64,000 nt of DNA from Pogona vitticeps (GCF_051106095.1 NC_135786.1:19299501-19363500); one strand, 5' to 3'. Positions 1 to 12,034 are shown, numbered from the stretch's first letter. A program made the numbers and translations. Notes: generated by a model not told the origin, from the letters alone.

Positions 1-870
1 ATATCTGGAAACCTGGTTTTCTTGAGAGGAATCTTTATTATTAGGCAGAAAATACATGGTATTTCATATAAATACAAAGGTCCCAATCCAGTTTTAGATG
101 CATGCAACTTATCAGAAGCCACTTACCACGGAGCTGACACCAATAACCCTAGCATGGGATATGCATTTCCCATCATACACCCCAGTGTGTTCAATGAGGC
201 TTATTCTCTGGTCAATGTGCATAGAATTGCCTTCAATTTGATTAGACAGGGCTTTCAAATGTTGAAAAAAATTCTCAGATACTATTTTGCTGTAATCTTT
301 ACAACAGCTCCTTATAAGAGACTGCCATTACTAGCTATCAGGTGGCAGAACCTCAGATAGTGGCTAAGGCAGTCCTTCTCAACCAGATGTTTTCTCAACC
401 GGATATAGTTGAGATATTTTTGACTGCAATTCCCAACACCATTGATCCTTCATTAATGGGGATGCTGGCTGAGATGAATGAGAACTGTACTGTACAGTAG
501 TCCAAAATACCTGGCTTGCTAGAGTTTTTTTCCCCCCGGTCTGGCAGGGAGCGGGCTGAGTCTTTCTCAGTTTCATAGTTCCTGCTTGTCCATAGGGTGA
601 CAAAACTTTCCAATTAGTTTCTGAAATGTCCACAATGCCTGGAAATGCTGTAGCTGGCAAGGAACATTCCCAAACTCTGGTTCTGACCTATATGCATAGC
701 CCCTTCCTGCCGATTTTCTACTTGTAGTGATATTTGGACATCTGTTAGGTGAAGCATTGCCTGGTAGGCAGTGAGCCAAATCAAGGGACAGAAGTCACCT
801 GGTCTGGCTCTTAGTGAGTTGATTATAGAAATGAAAGTCAAATGGGGGATTGTTGTCTCTTAGGATCAAA
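1..870. other. No recognised gene or repeat
   Basis: Ordinary AT-rich DNA with short chance reading frames on both strands. None shows a recognisable domain, a splice-bounded exon or a promoter. No repeat family could be named by eye. Confidence 0.5.
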
Positions 871-871
871 A

Positions 872-1013
872 TAGATAGCTCAGTGGTTTAGACATCTGGC
901 TGTGGAGCCAGAGGTTGGTAGTTCAATTCCCCCCTGTGCCTCCTTGATATTAGTGGGTCTCAATGATCCACAGGGTGCCTTCCAGCTCTGCAGTTCAAAG
1001 ATGATGATGATGA
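872..1013 (+). repeat. tRNA-derived SINE with CR1-like tail
   Basis: The head carries pol III promoter boxes: an A-box-like tagctcagtggt and a B-box-like ggttggtagttcaattcc. The tail (cttccagctctgcagttc, then a short GAT repeat) resembles CR1 3' ends. The same head and tail occur in reverse at 13548-13664, so this is a family and not a lone tRNA pseudogene. SINEs with CR1-like tails are known in reptiles and are thought to borrow CR1 machinery. Confidence 0.65.
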
Positions 1014-1213
1014 TTTGAAATAGCATCTTTCCAGCCCTTATGTTTTTCACCAGCAGCATGATCTCCTTTGTTATGTATGCCTATGCAGTTAGACATTCAG
1101 AGGAAGACTGTGTGTACATACTAATGATAATTCCAAAAAAAAACCCCACACTTCTTTTAATGAGTGTTCACAATTACACTTTTTTGCTACTGGAGGAAGC
1201 ACTGTTTCTAGAT

Positions 1214-1675
1214 ACAGCACCTGTGTTTCTTCTACTGAAGCCAGAAATCACTTTGTTGTGTAGTTGTTTAGTTGTGTCTGACTCTTCGTGACCCCATGGA
1301 CCAGAGCACGCCAGGCCCTCCTGTCTTCCACTGCCTCCCGGAGTTGGGTTAAATTCATGTTGGTCGCTTCGATGACACTATCCAACTGTCTCATCCTCTG
1401 TCGTTCCCTTCTCCTCTTGCCCTCACACTTTTCCAACATCAGGGTCTTTTCCAGGGAGTCTTCTCTTCTCATCAGATGGCCAAAGTATTGGAGCCTCAGC
1501 TTCAGGATCTGTCCTTCCAGTGAGCACTCAGGGTTGATTTCCTTTAGAATCAACCCTGAGTGCTCACTGGAAGGACAGATCCTGAAACTGAGGCTCCAGT
1601 ACTCTTCCACTGCCTCTTCCATGGCTCACAAGATTGACAGCACCTGTGTTTCTTCTACTGAAGCCAGAAATTACT
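1214..1675 (-). mobile_element. Bov-B LINE 3' fragment, twin-primed, with 39-bp TSD
   Basis: The insertion proper is 1253-1636. From 1253 to about 1548 it is the reverse complement of the Bov-B 3' end, coding on the minus strand for the C-terminal region with motifs such as INPECSLEGQILKLRLQYFG and ending in the typical gactcttcgtgacccc tail. From about 1547 to 1603 the same segment recurs in opposite orientation, which is the 5' inversion left by twin priming. A 39-bp direct repeat flanks it (1214-1252 and 1637-1675, one mismatch). The 33 bp at 1604-1636 are of unclear origin. It is 5'-truncated and non-coding. Confidence 0.85.
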
Positions 1676-3980
1676 AAGCTGTATCAAATCAGAGTGATTG
1701 CACCTATGACTGAGAGATCCACATACTTTTTAGGGGTGTTCTTCTCAGAACTTTCTTTGAGGGTCGACGTTGGCAACAGATGCTGGATAGAACCTCTCAG
1801 CTCCGCAGACATTTCTCCCTTCTCAAGAGATAGACCTAACCCATTAGGGTGATCAATCTTGCAAGAATATGGAGGAGAAGCAGGAGCAGAAGAAGAAATA
1901 GTGACATTTATGGAAGGTCTAATAGAGTTGAATTTATTTATGGCAAATATCATCTTGGATTCTCTGTAGTGAGGTGGGGGGGTCACTGATGGCTCGGAGG
2001 TTTTAACACCTCTGTTTTAAGGACTGGTCACACCTGAGCAAACTTTCACGCACATAAGACCTGGCCTGCAAGAATAAGAAGGAAGAGCTGCGGCTATTCA
2101 AGCATAGTGCTCAGGTCAGAACTTAACATTGTATATTACTCAGATAATCCAAATAAGATCCATGTTGTGGCAAATGCACAAATAGTCATATACATAAATA
2201 TATCACTACAGAAGAGGATATTAACTCTATGTTTGTCATTTTGACACTGCAAAGGAATGTAAATTAATTTTCTTCCCCAAATCTGCCTAGCATCAACTGT
2301 TAATTATACTTTCGTTCGGGATTTTTGTTATCCTGTAGATAACCAGTAAGATGTGCTGGGAACTGCCAGGGTGGAGAAGGATTGCTGTAGGATCCCAAGA
2401 GCTTGGCCAGTTTAACAGCAAATTAAGAGCAAGGGAAATGAAAAATAAACTTCAGAATGCATGGATGGGCTCTGATTAGGTAAGGCACTATTCCAGGATT
2501 TAACTACGAAGAGCAAGAAGGGCAAATTTCCTGTGTAAATTTGTTTGGAACCATGGCTCGCAAGATTGACACCTCAGGAATTGCAGATTCCCCCCCCACA
2601 CACACACACAACAAAAAACAGTATAAGCTATTCTTGCAATGGAAAGTATTTGATGGTGTTTGATTGGGCAATAAAGAGTCTTTAGCTTTACAAAATACCT
2701 GATCCTAAATTGTTGATATTGACCAATCTAGGTGCCGCCATTTTGGGACTTTCTTTAATGTGTTTATGGGCATGTAGGTTGCTATCGTGAGATCCTGGAC
2801 TTGTATACTGACTACCAGATTTACCACTGTGTGGAACACTGAAACGTTCAGATAGGGCTTCAGTTTACAATAGTTATAATGCAGACTCTTTGCAAAGAAA
2901 CCAGTTGCTGGAAATTCCACTTAAGAAAAGGATGAGGGTTAGCCTTATGTGAAAGTCTTCTGTTCAGAAATCCTCCTCAGTCACATAGTCTGAGTTGCTA
3001 CTAGGCAGTGCCCCATCATCCTAAAGGAAAAATAAAATACTTTGGACCGCGGCATCCAGATGCTTTAGACTTCATCTCTCATGGACACTCACCATTGGGC
3101 ATCTTAGCAGCGGCTGATGGGAGTTTTGTCCAAAACATATATGGGGCACCAGGTTGGCTTGAGGTTCTTAGTATTACTGGAGCTCATAGCCAAAGAGAAT
3201 AAGAGTTGATAAAATCAACTCAATATCACCCCAGAGAGCCCAGTGATACAAAGATGTACACAAATCCACATACTTAGTAGCTACTGGCTCCCAAAAAATT
3301 GAATCTGAATATCTGTGTCTCAGCTGTTGCAAATATTATCAACAGGCCCTCCTCTAGTCTAGTCTGAGGGAAAATTTGCTGGTTCCCAAATTACACAACG
3401 GCTGAAATCCTGTTTGTCACCATGTAACATAAAGTTACCTCAGTGTAAGAGTGTTGGGCATTAAGTGGATTGAGCAACTCCCATGTTGCCTGTTATTTAG
3501 CATGCATTAAGAAGTATTTTGTGAGTTCCACTTCTGAACTGTTGCTCTTTCTTCTGACAGTACCACAGCTTTGTGTTGCATGTGTGGAACTGCACCACAG
3601 GATTTCAGTCAATTGACTCACGGAGCTCTCTGTTACGAGAAAAACAGTTAATTTCAGTTTCTCCCAGGCTTCTATTTTGTAAACCTTTCAAGTTCTGAAA
3701 CCGGTTATGAATTGCGATAATTTTTAAAAAATAATAATTTGAAAAGAAATCCCCATCAAATGGGGGAAACTAGGTCTCGGAAAATAGGCACAAATTTTGA
3801 AGGGGGGCCCAAGGCATGATTCTGCTGGGTGAATTGAGGTTCTGGAAGTTGTCTGAGGATGCTGGCTGCTGGTTTGTGACAGGAAAGCTAACTTACACTG
3901 AAGCTTTTCCATGTGATCTTCTTCATGAAGAACACTTGACCAGCATGTGAGAACGGCAGGATTCCCTGACATCATATTCT
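1676..3980. other. No recognised gene or repeat
   Basis: Mostly unique AT-rich sequence. A short C-run followed by (CA)n lies at about 2590-2610. A 20-bp phrase at about 2552-2571 resembles 1620-1640 next to the Bov-B insertion but could not be assigned. No supported coding region. Confidence 0.5.
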
Positions 3981-3981
3981 A

Positions 3982-4072
3982 CTTTTGGACTACAACTCCC
4001 AAAATCCCTCAGGCTGCATGCCTGCTGGACATATAGGCTGGAAGATTCTGGGAGCTGAGCCGTAGACCCAAA
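3982..4072. mobile_element. Short palindromic MITE
   Basis: The left arm (ggactacaactcccaaaatc) and right arm (gattctgggagctgagccgt) are imperfect inverted repeats of the 'actacaactcccag' type found in many hAT-derived MITEs of amniotes. Edges are approximate and no target duplication was found. Confidence 0.5.
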
Positions 4073-4089
4073 AAGGGAACTTTAAAACC

Positions 4090-5920
4090 TTTTCTGGAAG
4101 CACAATTTGAAAATGGCTGTTCAAGTTCTCTCATGAGGGGCAGAATCCATCTCTTCATTTGCCAGAAGCCCCACTGAAGTGAACAGGGACCAAACGAGAG
4201 CAAGGCTGGGCTCTTCTGTCACACCCATTTGTGTCAAAGGGTAAAAGTCAGAGAACATACCAGGGTATGGATTCCTATACAGTACCATTCTTTTTTTTTT
4301 TTAAATCAATTTGCCTGCACTAATTCCACTAACCCAGGGTACTTTTCAGCAACGTTTCCCATCCTCTCTAACTCTGCACATTGCTGTTAGCTGTGTATAA
4401 AAAGGGGAGATGAGCAGAGCAGGTCTGGTGCTATGTTGTTGCTGCTGCTGTTGTTTTTTTTGGGGGGGGGACATTAAACCTGCCTAAAAATAGAAAGAAC
4501 AGCTCCATTGTTGCAGGAGGATGAACAGCCGCACAGCTTGTGGAACTGTTAGAATTATCCTGGGCGAACACGTCAATGAAGCAAGAATGCGTTAACCAAC
4601 AAAATGCTAAAGTCTGTTAATGGAGGTGTGCTAATGTGGAAACAGACTTCCTGTCCGGAGCGATTTGTCAGAACTTCAGGCAGAGAAAGATTTCAAAAGC
4701 CAGCTCCTGTAGCTCTCTCGCTTACCCACCACCCACGACCCCCTCCCACCTGAGAAACCCTCCCAGGTTTCTTCTCACCAAGCCAGCTTTTTTACTGCAT
4801 CCTGAAGCTGAACAAACCTAGGATGTGTCAGTTGCATGAGGATTTCTTATGTTCTTACAGGGGGAAAAAAAGGGAAGGAAACAGCTGGTAAATGTTTCAC
4901 AGATGGTAAAGCTCTTGGCATATCTCAGGAGAGGGCCACCCATACAGATGGCTCATTATTTTAGCATTTGGATTTTCATCTTATTAAAACATCTTCTCCC
5001 CCCCACTTCCCCGGTTTTATTTAGCATCATAAATTCTCCTACACTTTAGTTAACAACTCAGTGATTTGGGGGCTGTGCGTGTGGCAGAGAGAACATCATT
5101 TGGCTAAAATACATATCTGTAGCATCATTATTCTCGGCTCTGATGTGTAGCCAGCGGACTTGAACCTGATTAAAAATACCAAATGCAGGCGAATGCTCAG
5201 AAATATGACTTTATCAAGCAAAGGTCAGCTAAGCCTGTTCAGAAGCTGAATTATTCAACAAAGGAAGAAGTGTGCAGGAGGAGGGAGGGAGGAGAATGTG
5301 CCGTGCAAAACAGTGGAAGTGTTTATGCTTAAGATATTACCATTATTAATGCTATAGAATGGAAAAGACATGCCTCCCCATTATATCGGGTCACCGTCCT
5401 GCACTAGTGTGGATTTAGACCTTTCCCGATGTTACATTTAATTCTAGCCAACTGTTAGAATTAATTCTAGCCAACTGTTAATTGGTTTATTGAAATACAG
5501 AACCAGCAAGTAAAAAGGAAACACAACTCTGCAGGTTTGACAAGGCAGATTATTTCAGTGTGAGGATTTGTACATTTAAGTCCACATCGCACTGGTGGAG
5601 AACTGAAGTGCTCCAAGAAGGCGTGAGGACCACTTAGGCTGGCAGCACTCAGGTGGAAGTGCTATTAGTGAGAACTGACATACCCCCCACCCTACCCCGT
5701 GGGGACTCTACAAGTGCCCAGGCAACCTGTCCTTTCAGGACAACAAATTACACGGAGCGCACACAAAGCCCCTACCGAGAGCTGATGCTATAACCAATTT
5801 GTCAGTGCTTAAGATGTTATAAGAGTCTTTTGTTGGGTTTTGCTTCTTTGTGAGGAAAAATCTAGTCAAAAGCCTGATTGTGGCTCATGTGTATTCTTCG
5901 ATATTTTTACTATATATGTG
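4090..5920. other. No recognised gene; small repeats and a possible conserved block
   Basis: Unique AT-rich DNA. It contains a (GTT/GCT)n tract near 4433-4457, a G-run near 4461-4470, and a direct duplication of about 20 bp at 5441-5482 (aattctagccaactgtta twice). The stretch 4980-5340 is free of simple repeats and of the families seen here, so it could be an old regulatory element. That is only a guess from texture. Confidence 0.4.
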
Positions 5921-5924
5921 AATG

Positions 5925-5968
5925 TGTGAGTCAGAGAGAAAGAGAGATTGAGAGAGAGAGGGAGAGGT
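5925..5968. repeat. Imperfect (GA)n microsatellite
   Basis: A purine-only run of GA units with a few interruptions. Confidence 0.85.
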
Positions 5969-6192
5969 GCCCCCTTGTTCTTATGATTTACATGCAATCC
6001 TGTTCAGTATTTGCTTTGATGTGCAACTTTATTTTCTACAATTTGGAATAGGCAAAAACCTTTAAAAGTTTGACAGCAACATAACCTGCAATAGAATATA
6101 AATTGCCATTCAATTTATGACTGAATAAAAATGTGTTTTCATCCCTTTTGGGACGTTTTTAGCTTTCAGAGCAAATCATGGGATAGCTCTCT

Positions 6193-6206
6193 CCCCCCCC
6201 CCCCCC
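6193..6206. repeat. (C)14 homopolymer
   Basis: Fourteen consecutive C. Length may be unreliable in sequencing. Confidence 0.85.
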
Positions 6207-6209
6207 GTC

Positions 6210-7240
6210 TCCTCCCAAAGATCACCACTAAGAAGTAAACATATTGATTATAAAAGGACATTGGCCACAATAATGGTGCGGCTAAAAATATTGTAAATAA
6301 ATAAATAAAAAAAATAAATATGTCAGAAGGATAGTAGAATACGCCCATTTCATTTAATATGCCAGCCAGTAAGAACCACAGGTAATGAAAACAGGAATCT
6401 AGATGTTAACGGATCAGTCAAATATATTCAGATACACTAGTGCTGTACACGTTTACTTGTTCTGTCCCCTCCCTCCCTGGCCAAATGTAGCACTTTTAAG
6501 GTAGGAGAATAAATAAGGTCCACCCATATTTGAATTTTACCAAAGTTGTTCAGTTGTATTCTGTTCTTTATCTGCTCCAGTTTCATTTTATTGGGATTTC
6601 TTTCTTCTCTCTAGAACATTCCCAACTAACTATAGGCTAAATAATGAATTGGATAAGTAGTGAATCACTCATACGTGAAAACTCTTCTTTGATTCAGTCT
6701 CAGTGACATTATTCAAGCACAGCAAACACACACACACACACACACACTTCCTATTTCTTCTTTTAATATTTCAGAGCTTTAAGACAATGTATTTTATGTC
6801 TCAATGTGCTGATATCTGAGATCCTTGGTATTAAACACAAAACACCCCCAAATTTGGAAGCATAAACCCAAATGGAAAGCTACAAAATCAAGAATTTAGT
6901 TTATGTTTTTTTTTAAAAAATCTGTCAAAAGTGTCCAATGGAGTCTTCTCTTTTGCTGGCAATGGGGCCAGAGCATAGACAGGCAAAAGGTGTTTTTGCA
7001 AGAGGAAAAGCAGTATTGGATTTAGGGAATCCATTAGTTCTGAAGTTCTGACATTTTGCTTTGATTCCCTCCCAGACTGCTAAGTGCACCTATATTTAGC
7101 TGAAGAGTGTAAGGTGACATTAAGGTTGTAATATCATATCCCATACCTGGGGTAAGCATTCAATGAGACTTATTTCTGTGCAATCAGGCACCGTGCAAAA
7201 CACTTGCATAATTTGCATTTGATAAAGGTGTGCAATGTTT
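6210..7240. other. No recognised gene or interspersed repeat
   Basis: AT-rich unique sequence with an A-rich (AAAT)n patch at about 6295-6318 and the (CA)n tract listed separately. No supported coding region. Confidence 0.45.
6725..6748. repeat. (CA)n microsatellite
   Basis: About twelve uninterrupted CA units. Confidence 0.9.
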
Positions 7241-7244
7241 ACAG

Positions 7245-7466
7245 AGAGGCTGAAGTCTTGTTCCACAGTTAAACAAACAGTGCAACTTTTAAACATCAAC
7301 TGCCATAAGTTAAGGAATCTTTGTAGGCATCATCTGTTGCACACCAGGTTGTGTGACTCAGTAAGCAATAGATAATGTCTACGGAGATTTCTTAACTTAT
7401 GGTAATTCACATCTAAAAATTATACTGTTTACTTAAATGGGCAACAGGTTTTCAGCAAAAGAATCT
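7245..7466. mobile_element. Long imperfect palindrome (fold-back MITE or hairpin)
   Basis: The left arm (about 7245-7345) and right arm (about 7359-7466) are imperfect reverse complements around a loop of roughly 15 bases. The best part pairs ccataagttaaggaatct on the left with agatttcttaacttatgg on the right. Most mismatches between the arms are transitions, as expected from decay of one perfect palindrome. No coding potential. The family is not recognised. Most likely it is a fold-back DNA element, though a structured RNA is not excluded. Confidence 0.6.
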
Positions 7467-7979
7467 TTGGAAAAGGTGTTACAGTTTGAACAATTAATGC
7501 ATAAATATGAACACACATTCAAATTCCATGTAACAGCACCTGCCTAAAAATTAGAAAGCAGCAGAAGCAGTAAGAAAATTGTATTTGTTGGCCGAATGCA
7601 TGCAAACACATAAGATATTAAAGACACTGGCTGGCAAGATCAAAGGTATGATGATAGCCAATGCAAAATATCAGAGAGAATCTTGGACTTGAATGAAGGC
7701 ATTCACATTCCTGCTCACATCTGAAGCTTTCTGGATGACTTTGGGCACTGGCTACATGCCGGCATTACACCATGGATTATTGTGATGGGAACAAGCTATG
7801 GCAAGTGTAAAGCTTATGTACCTCCTTCGTCTTGAATGACATAATTAGAAAATTAGAAGTTTTTTGCTCTGGCTTCAGCGGACCATAGTTTCAAGTTTGT
7901 AAATCCTTGTATGTGTGTCATCACCAAGGAAGGATCAAAAACTGCACACATTTCTTCATTGCTCTGTGAAAGAGTAAAA
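7467..7979. other. No recognised gene or repeat
   Basis: Unique AT-rich sequence. Nothing supportable. Confidence 0.45.
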
Positions 7980-8372
7980 ATTCATTCATTCGTTTGTTTG
8001 TTCATTCATTTGTTAGTTTGTTCGTTCATTCATTTCTATCCCACCCATCTAGTGACCAGGCATTACTCTGGGTGGCTAACAGTAATAGAAAACAACTACC
8101 CACCCCTCACCAAAAATGCATAATAAGATCCAAATAATAACAACAGTAACCAAAAACGAAATAGGCCCAAAGGCAAAGGTGAATCAAAATCAACATCCAA
8201 CTCATGGATCCATGAGGATGTCAAAGGGATACAATGTTTTTGAAGGCCTCTTCAAATAATACAGATTTTACAACTTTCCTAAGGACCAGAAGGGAGTGGG
8301 CCTGGCTTATATTAGCAGGCAACATACATTCCATAGTGTTGTGGCCACCGCTGAGAAGGCCCAGTTCCTCCC
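7980..8372 (-). repeat. L2-tailed interspersed repeat, reverse
   Basis: On the minus strand it ends in ccacccagag-type sequence followed by a degenerate GAAT/GAAC-rich tail (7980-8035 on the plus strand), the pattern of L2/CR1-clade 3' ends. The inner phrase ccgctgagaaggccc is shared with the related copy at 51787-52555 (gctgctgaaaaggcccttt). The right end runs directly into a hAT-like MITE half. Exact family not named. Confidence 0.5.
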
Positions 8373-8460
8373 GGAATCCTTCACTACCAGCTGTGCTGGC
8401 CAGGATTTCTGGGAGCTGCAGTCAAAGAACATCTGGGGGCCTAACATTGGGAATCACTGT
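8373..8460. mobile_element. Half of a hAT-like palindromic MITE
   Basis: It matches the right half of the element at 62322-62457: accagctgtgctggccagga, then a 'caaagaacatctgg' block, then the terminal repeat ending in cactg. The left half has been lost or replaced by the neighbouring L2-tailed repeat. Confidence 0.6.
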
Positions 8461-8479
8461 TTTTTTAGGGTGATGTGTT

Positions 8480-8606
8480 AAGGCAGCCAATGCTTTGTTG
8501 CCTAACCTGCTTCACAGACTTGTTGTGAGGTTGGATTGCTATGATGTCATGAATACTGTCCTGAACTTCTTGAATTTAGAGCAGAATGCAGATATAAATT
8601 AATGCA
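8480..8606 (+). repeat. Probable MIR/L2-tailed SINE remnant
   Basis: A block reading cctaacctgcttcacagact then ttgttgtgaggttgga, ending near gcagatataaatt, matches the middle and tail of the MIR-like SINE seen at 54490-55680. Old and degraded. Confidence 0.4.
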
Positions 8607-8609
8607 ACC

Positions 8610-9010
8610 TGTCTAGATTTTTTTATTTATACCTCTTATAATTGGCAGGATGATTGCAGAGATGAAAATAAGGAAGAGTTATAGATGAAGTTATTAAGAA
8701 AGCAGTGACCTACTTTGTTGTGTATTCATAAGTAATCTTTTTGAATGTTAACAATAGGAAGTAGGGCTGAGACTGCTATGCAGCCTCCAAGAGAAGGCCC
8801 CTGTCTAGGTGAGTGAAATGTAGACATCTGTAGGTTATTTGTGGGTGGGAGGTCTGTGGTATGGAACTCAAGAATTTCTTCCTGTCGAATTCAAGCAGTT
8901 GGAGTTAATAAAATCTAAATGGCACATCCCTACTAATGACTCAATTACAAACAAAGTTACATCTCCTTAACTCTCATGCATTACAATGGAACACAAGTAC
9001 AGTACTAATT
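8610..9010. other. No recognised gene or repeat
   Basis: AT-rich unique sequence. Nothing supportable. Confidence 0.45.
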
Positions 9011-9481
9011 ATCTGCATTACAGATGGGCATGAACCTAAAAAAATGGTAGTTCATGATGGTTCACGGTTGGACCCTAACAATGAACCATCACGAATCAAT
9101 CAGAAAATTGAACTTTAAACTGGTGGTATGAGACTTACCTTCTCCGATTGTGCTGCCACTGTCACCTATGCACTGCTGTGGCCATGCTGATAGGCCAGCC
9201 CACGTATGGAGACAGCAGGCATGGCTTCCACAAGGGAAGCTGGGCTGCTGTCTCTGAAAATGGTGGCGGCAGTGAAGGTAGAGGAGGGGGTGGCGGGATC
9301 AGGCATGGAGGGGGTCCACTTTACAGAAATGAAGCACCAGAGGGAGAAATGTTCAAAAAAGTTATTTTTTGTTTTGTTTTGGCAAAACAAAATGAATGGA
9401 CTGAACCATGGAGCAGCGCGATTTGTGGTGTCCCCCCCCCCCCAGTTCGTAGTTCAGTTCATGCCCATCTCTAATCTGGAT
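9011..9481. mobile_element. Non-autonomous hAT-like element with 8-bp TSD
   Basis: Element 9019-9473 (455 bp). Its terminal inverted repeats read tacagatgggcatgaac on the left and gttcatgcccatctcta on the right. Flanking 8-mers atctgcat (9011-9018) and atctggat (9474-9481) differ at one base; 8-bp duplications are the hAT signature. The interior is GC-richer than its surroundings and holds a C-run near 9432-9443. It encodes no transposase. Same family as 30735-31167. Confidence 0.8.
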
Positions 9482-10895
9482 CTAAATTCTTGTCATTTTT
9501 CTTCCTTTACAGGTGCCAGATTGACACCTGTCAATACCATTAAAAACTAGCTTTGAGTCTTCATTTAGCGGTGCTATAAATTGGGCACTTTCCCTAACCA
9601 CTAGCTTACCCGAAGAAGCTGTACATATGTTATTAAAAATCCTGACTTCAATTTTTAAAAGACTGCTTAATCCAATGAGGCAGTGGACGTTTTTTGCTGG
9701 CCCGCAGAGTTCAGGTGCACACTGAGATCAAGGAAGTGTCAGCAAATGATAAAAACTTTGTGCTTTGCAGTGCTCCCTTTCTAAAATAACTGCACTGATT
9801 TACTACCCAACGGATGGGCTCTTATGGCGAGCCCTTGTGTGCCAAGTTGCATCCAGACGCCACTCTTCCAGCCGAGCTGTAAATCTTTCCAGAAAGGGGG
9901 TTTCTCACTGCAACTCTGTAATGCTTGTGGGTGCTGCTGGAATATTTATAAAGTAGCATCTGAAATTATGGCTCAGATGATGCGGATACATGAGGAGGGT
10001 TTGCACAGTCCAGAGAAATTGATTCCAGCAAAGGCCTCTTGTGCCTTTATTTTATTATCAGTTTAGGGAATATGCAGTAAGTGAACAGTAGTGAACCGAA
10101 TGAAGTTGGTTCAGGCCAAATCAAAAGAACTACAGCTTTACACAAAGAAACAGAAACTGGGGAGTTCTGGAACAATTTGTCTTGTACGGGTGTATTGTAA
10201 ATAGCCCTCTTGTTGTTCCTCTCCTACAAGAGACTAGACAGCATCCTTAGAGCAGTTCTGACTTTGAACGCAGCAGGACCGAACAGTGATGCTGTGTTGT
10301 ACAGAAACTAGTCCTCAGGTTCTTCAGCCATTACTGCACTTCCTTTCCAATTTATTCTACCTTGAATGACCAGCTGTAAGATCTCTATTTTTCATTTCTC
10401 ATTATATGGCCACAATTTTCTAGCACCTGCAGTTTCTTGGTCTTTAAAGCATACCACATAAAGTATGTTCCTGAAATACTAGCTTTTTATAAAGAAGAGC
10501 TCACACTCTATGGAGAAAAGTGACCATTAAGTAAACCAATACTTCAAACAGGGCATGAAATATGTTCTTCTGCTTCTACATTATTTATCAGTACTTTTGT
10601 ATTTTATATCTCTTCTCTTTTTTCTTTTTCATTTTCTACTTTTTAAAGGGCCCTGAGGAACACATTTTACCCCCTCAAACCTGAAACTTCACATTCTGAA
10701 CTAAGAGAAGTTTCCTTTACGCTTATGGTTGGTGTCCCTTTTCAGTGTTATATAGCTGAGTGTTGGAAATTCAAAGCAGTAATCGCTGACCCTCTGAATT
10801 TTTGACACCCAGCCCTCTTTAATCTGCGCATCCAGTCAGGCTCAGAATTCATTTCATAAAGACCTGTTTCCTTCAGGTTTAGAAAATTCTTTGGT
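9482..10895. other. No recognised gene or repeat
   Basis: AT-rich unique DNA, with pyrimidine-rich patches near 10600-10650. Short reading frames are not supported by domain or splice evidence. Confidence 0.45.
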
Positions 10896-10899
10896 TTTC

Positions 10900-11105
10900 T
10901 CTATTTCTGAACCTTATAATCTAGTACCTCACTTCTGTCATGCCACTGGAGGTATATGACAGAAGCTTTCTCTTCCTACAATATGCCCCTGAGAAAGTCC
11001 AACATGCTTCCCTCCTTATAAACTACCCCATGTCCATTTGATACTTTTGGATTTTGCCTGATATGCTTGCACAGACCAACACAGCTACCTCATCTAAAAC
11101 TAGCA
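10900..11105. repeat. Old interspersed repeat ('rotated tail' family), degraded
   Basis: The end gaccaacacagctacctcat resembles the 'agactaacacggctacct' end of a repeat common in reptile genomes. Related copies appear at 21940-22035, 32285-32450, 47060-47275 and 50510-50730. Degraded, edges uncertain, class not known to me. Confidence 0.35.
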
Positions 11106-11109
11106 GCTA

Positions 11110-11650
11110 CAAGGGTATTGAGAAACTCCTTTTTCCATTGTGGGATCATTAACAAATCACAAACTTGTAGAGCTTCCGGGTACTCTAGAAAGCTTCATTA
11201 AGCAAAAATAATATTGCATTTGCTGGGGGAAGTCTGAAATTTGAAAAGCAAGATGTGATGCTCATTGTTCTTGAATGGAAAGTGCCGTTCAAGATGGAGT
11301 TTGCAAACGGAGCTTCCAATAAAGGTGTCGAAGTATCCATTTACAGTCGCTTCTCTGTATGCAGACAGAAAGAGAACAGGGTCTGTAGAATGATACTTTG
11401 TGATATTTGTCCCCAGGTGAATCTACAGATTCAGTTTGGCCAGTCAGCATTCAAGAGCAACCAGCTCCCTATTTGGACCATTTTTCCCCGATTACCTATT
11501 TCCTTCTCTACTCCTAGTTTATATCTTCTTTCCTGATGAAGAGTTATAGAGAATTCAAAATATCACATTTTCCTAAATTTTAATGAACTCATAAAACTGT
11601 TATTCCATCCAGAGTTTTGTGTCTATGGAGGGATCACACGGATAATTTCT
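11110..11650. other. No recognised gene or repeat
   Basis: Unique AT-rich DNA. The open frame at 11255-11536 has no identifiable domain or exon boundaries. Confidence 0.45.
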
Positions 11651-11655
11651 TCCTA

Positions 11656-11722
11656 TATTGTTATATCAGCTGGAGAATGCTGGGAATTGTAGTTGAAAAA
11701 AAAAATTAACTTTTCTAGCCCT
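11656..11722. mobile_element. Half MITE of the 'ctgggaattgtagtt' type
   Basis: Contains gctgggaattgtagttgaaa followed by an A-run and taacttttctag, matching one arm of the palindromic MITEs seen elsewhere here. Fragmentary. Confidence 0.4.
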
Positions 11723-12034
11723 CTGTGTAAATACTGCAGAGAAGCTTTCCCCACTGAATAAGATACATCTTGGATTAGAAAAAATGTCATTTAGGTTTGG
11801 TGGTACAGATATTTCTTTTCAGCAAACTCCGTATTTTTCATTTTAGACATTGTAAAGTCAGTCTGTTGCTTCCCTGCTATTGAGACATCACAGCAGGTTT
11901 GTTGTCAGTACAGGAAGAGAAGATATACCACCCCTTAATTAACACTTATTCTCCTTCACCCATCCCCACTAAAATGTTCAAATTCTCTTCTTGGATGTAC
12001 ACTACATAATGTGATGATGTACACTATATAATAT

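Noticed and set aside
872-960. Possible tRNA gene
   Set aside because: A- and B-box-like text is present, but there is no acceptor stem pairing and a second copy shows it is a SINE head.
1604-1640. A phrase near 1620-1640 resembling 2552-2571, taken first as a second target duplication
   Set aside because: Only about 20 bp match and they are not placed symmetrically about any insertion. The 39-bp duplication explains the locus better.
9240-9330. GC-rich patch considered as a CpG island or promoter
   Set aside because: It is the interior of a hAT-like element, short and poor in CpG clusters, with no adjacent gene.
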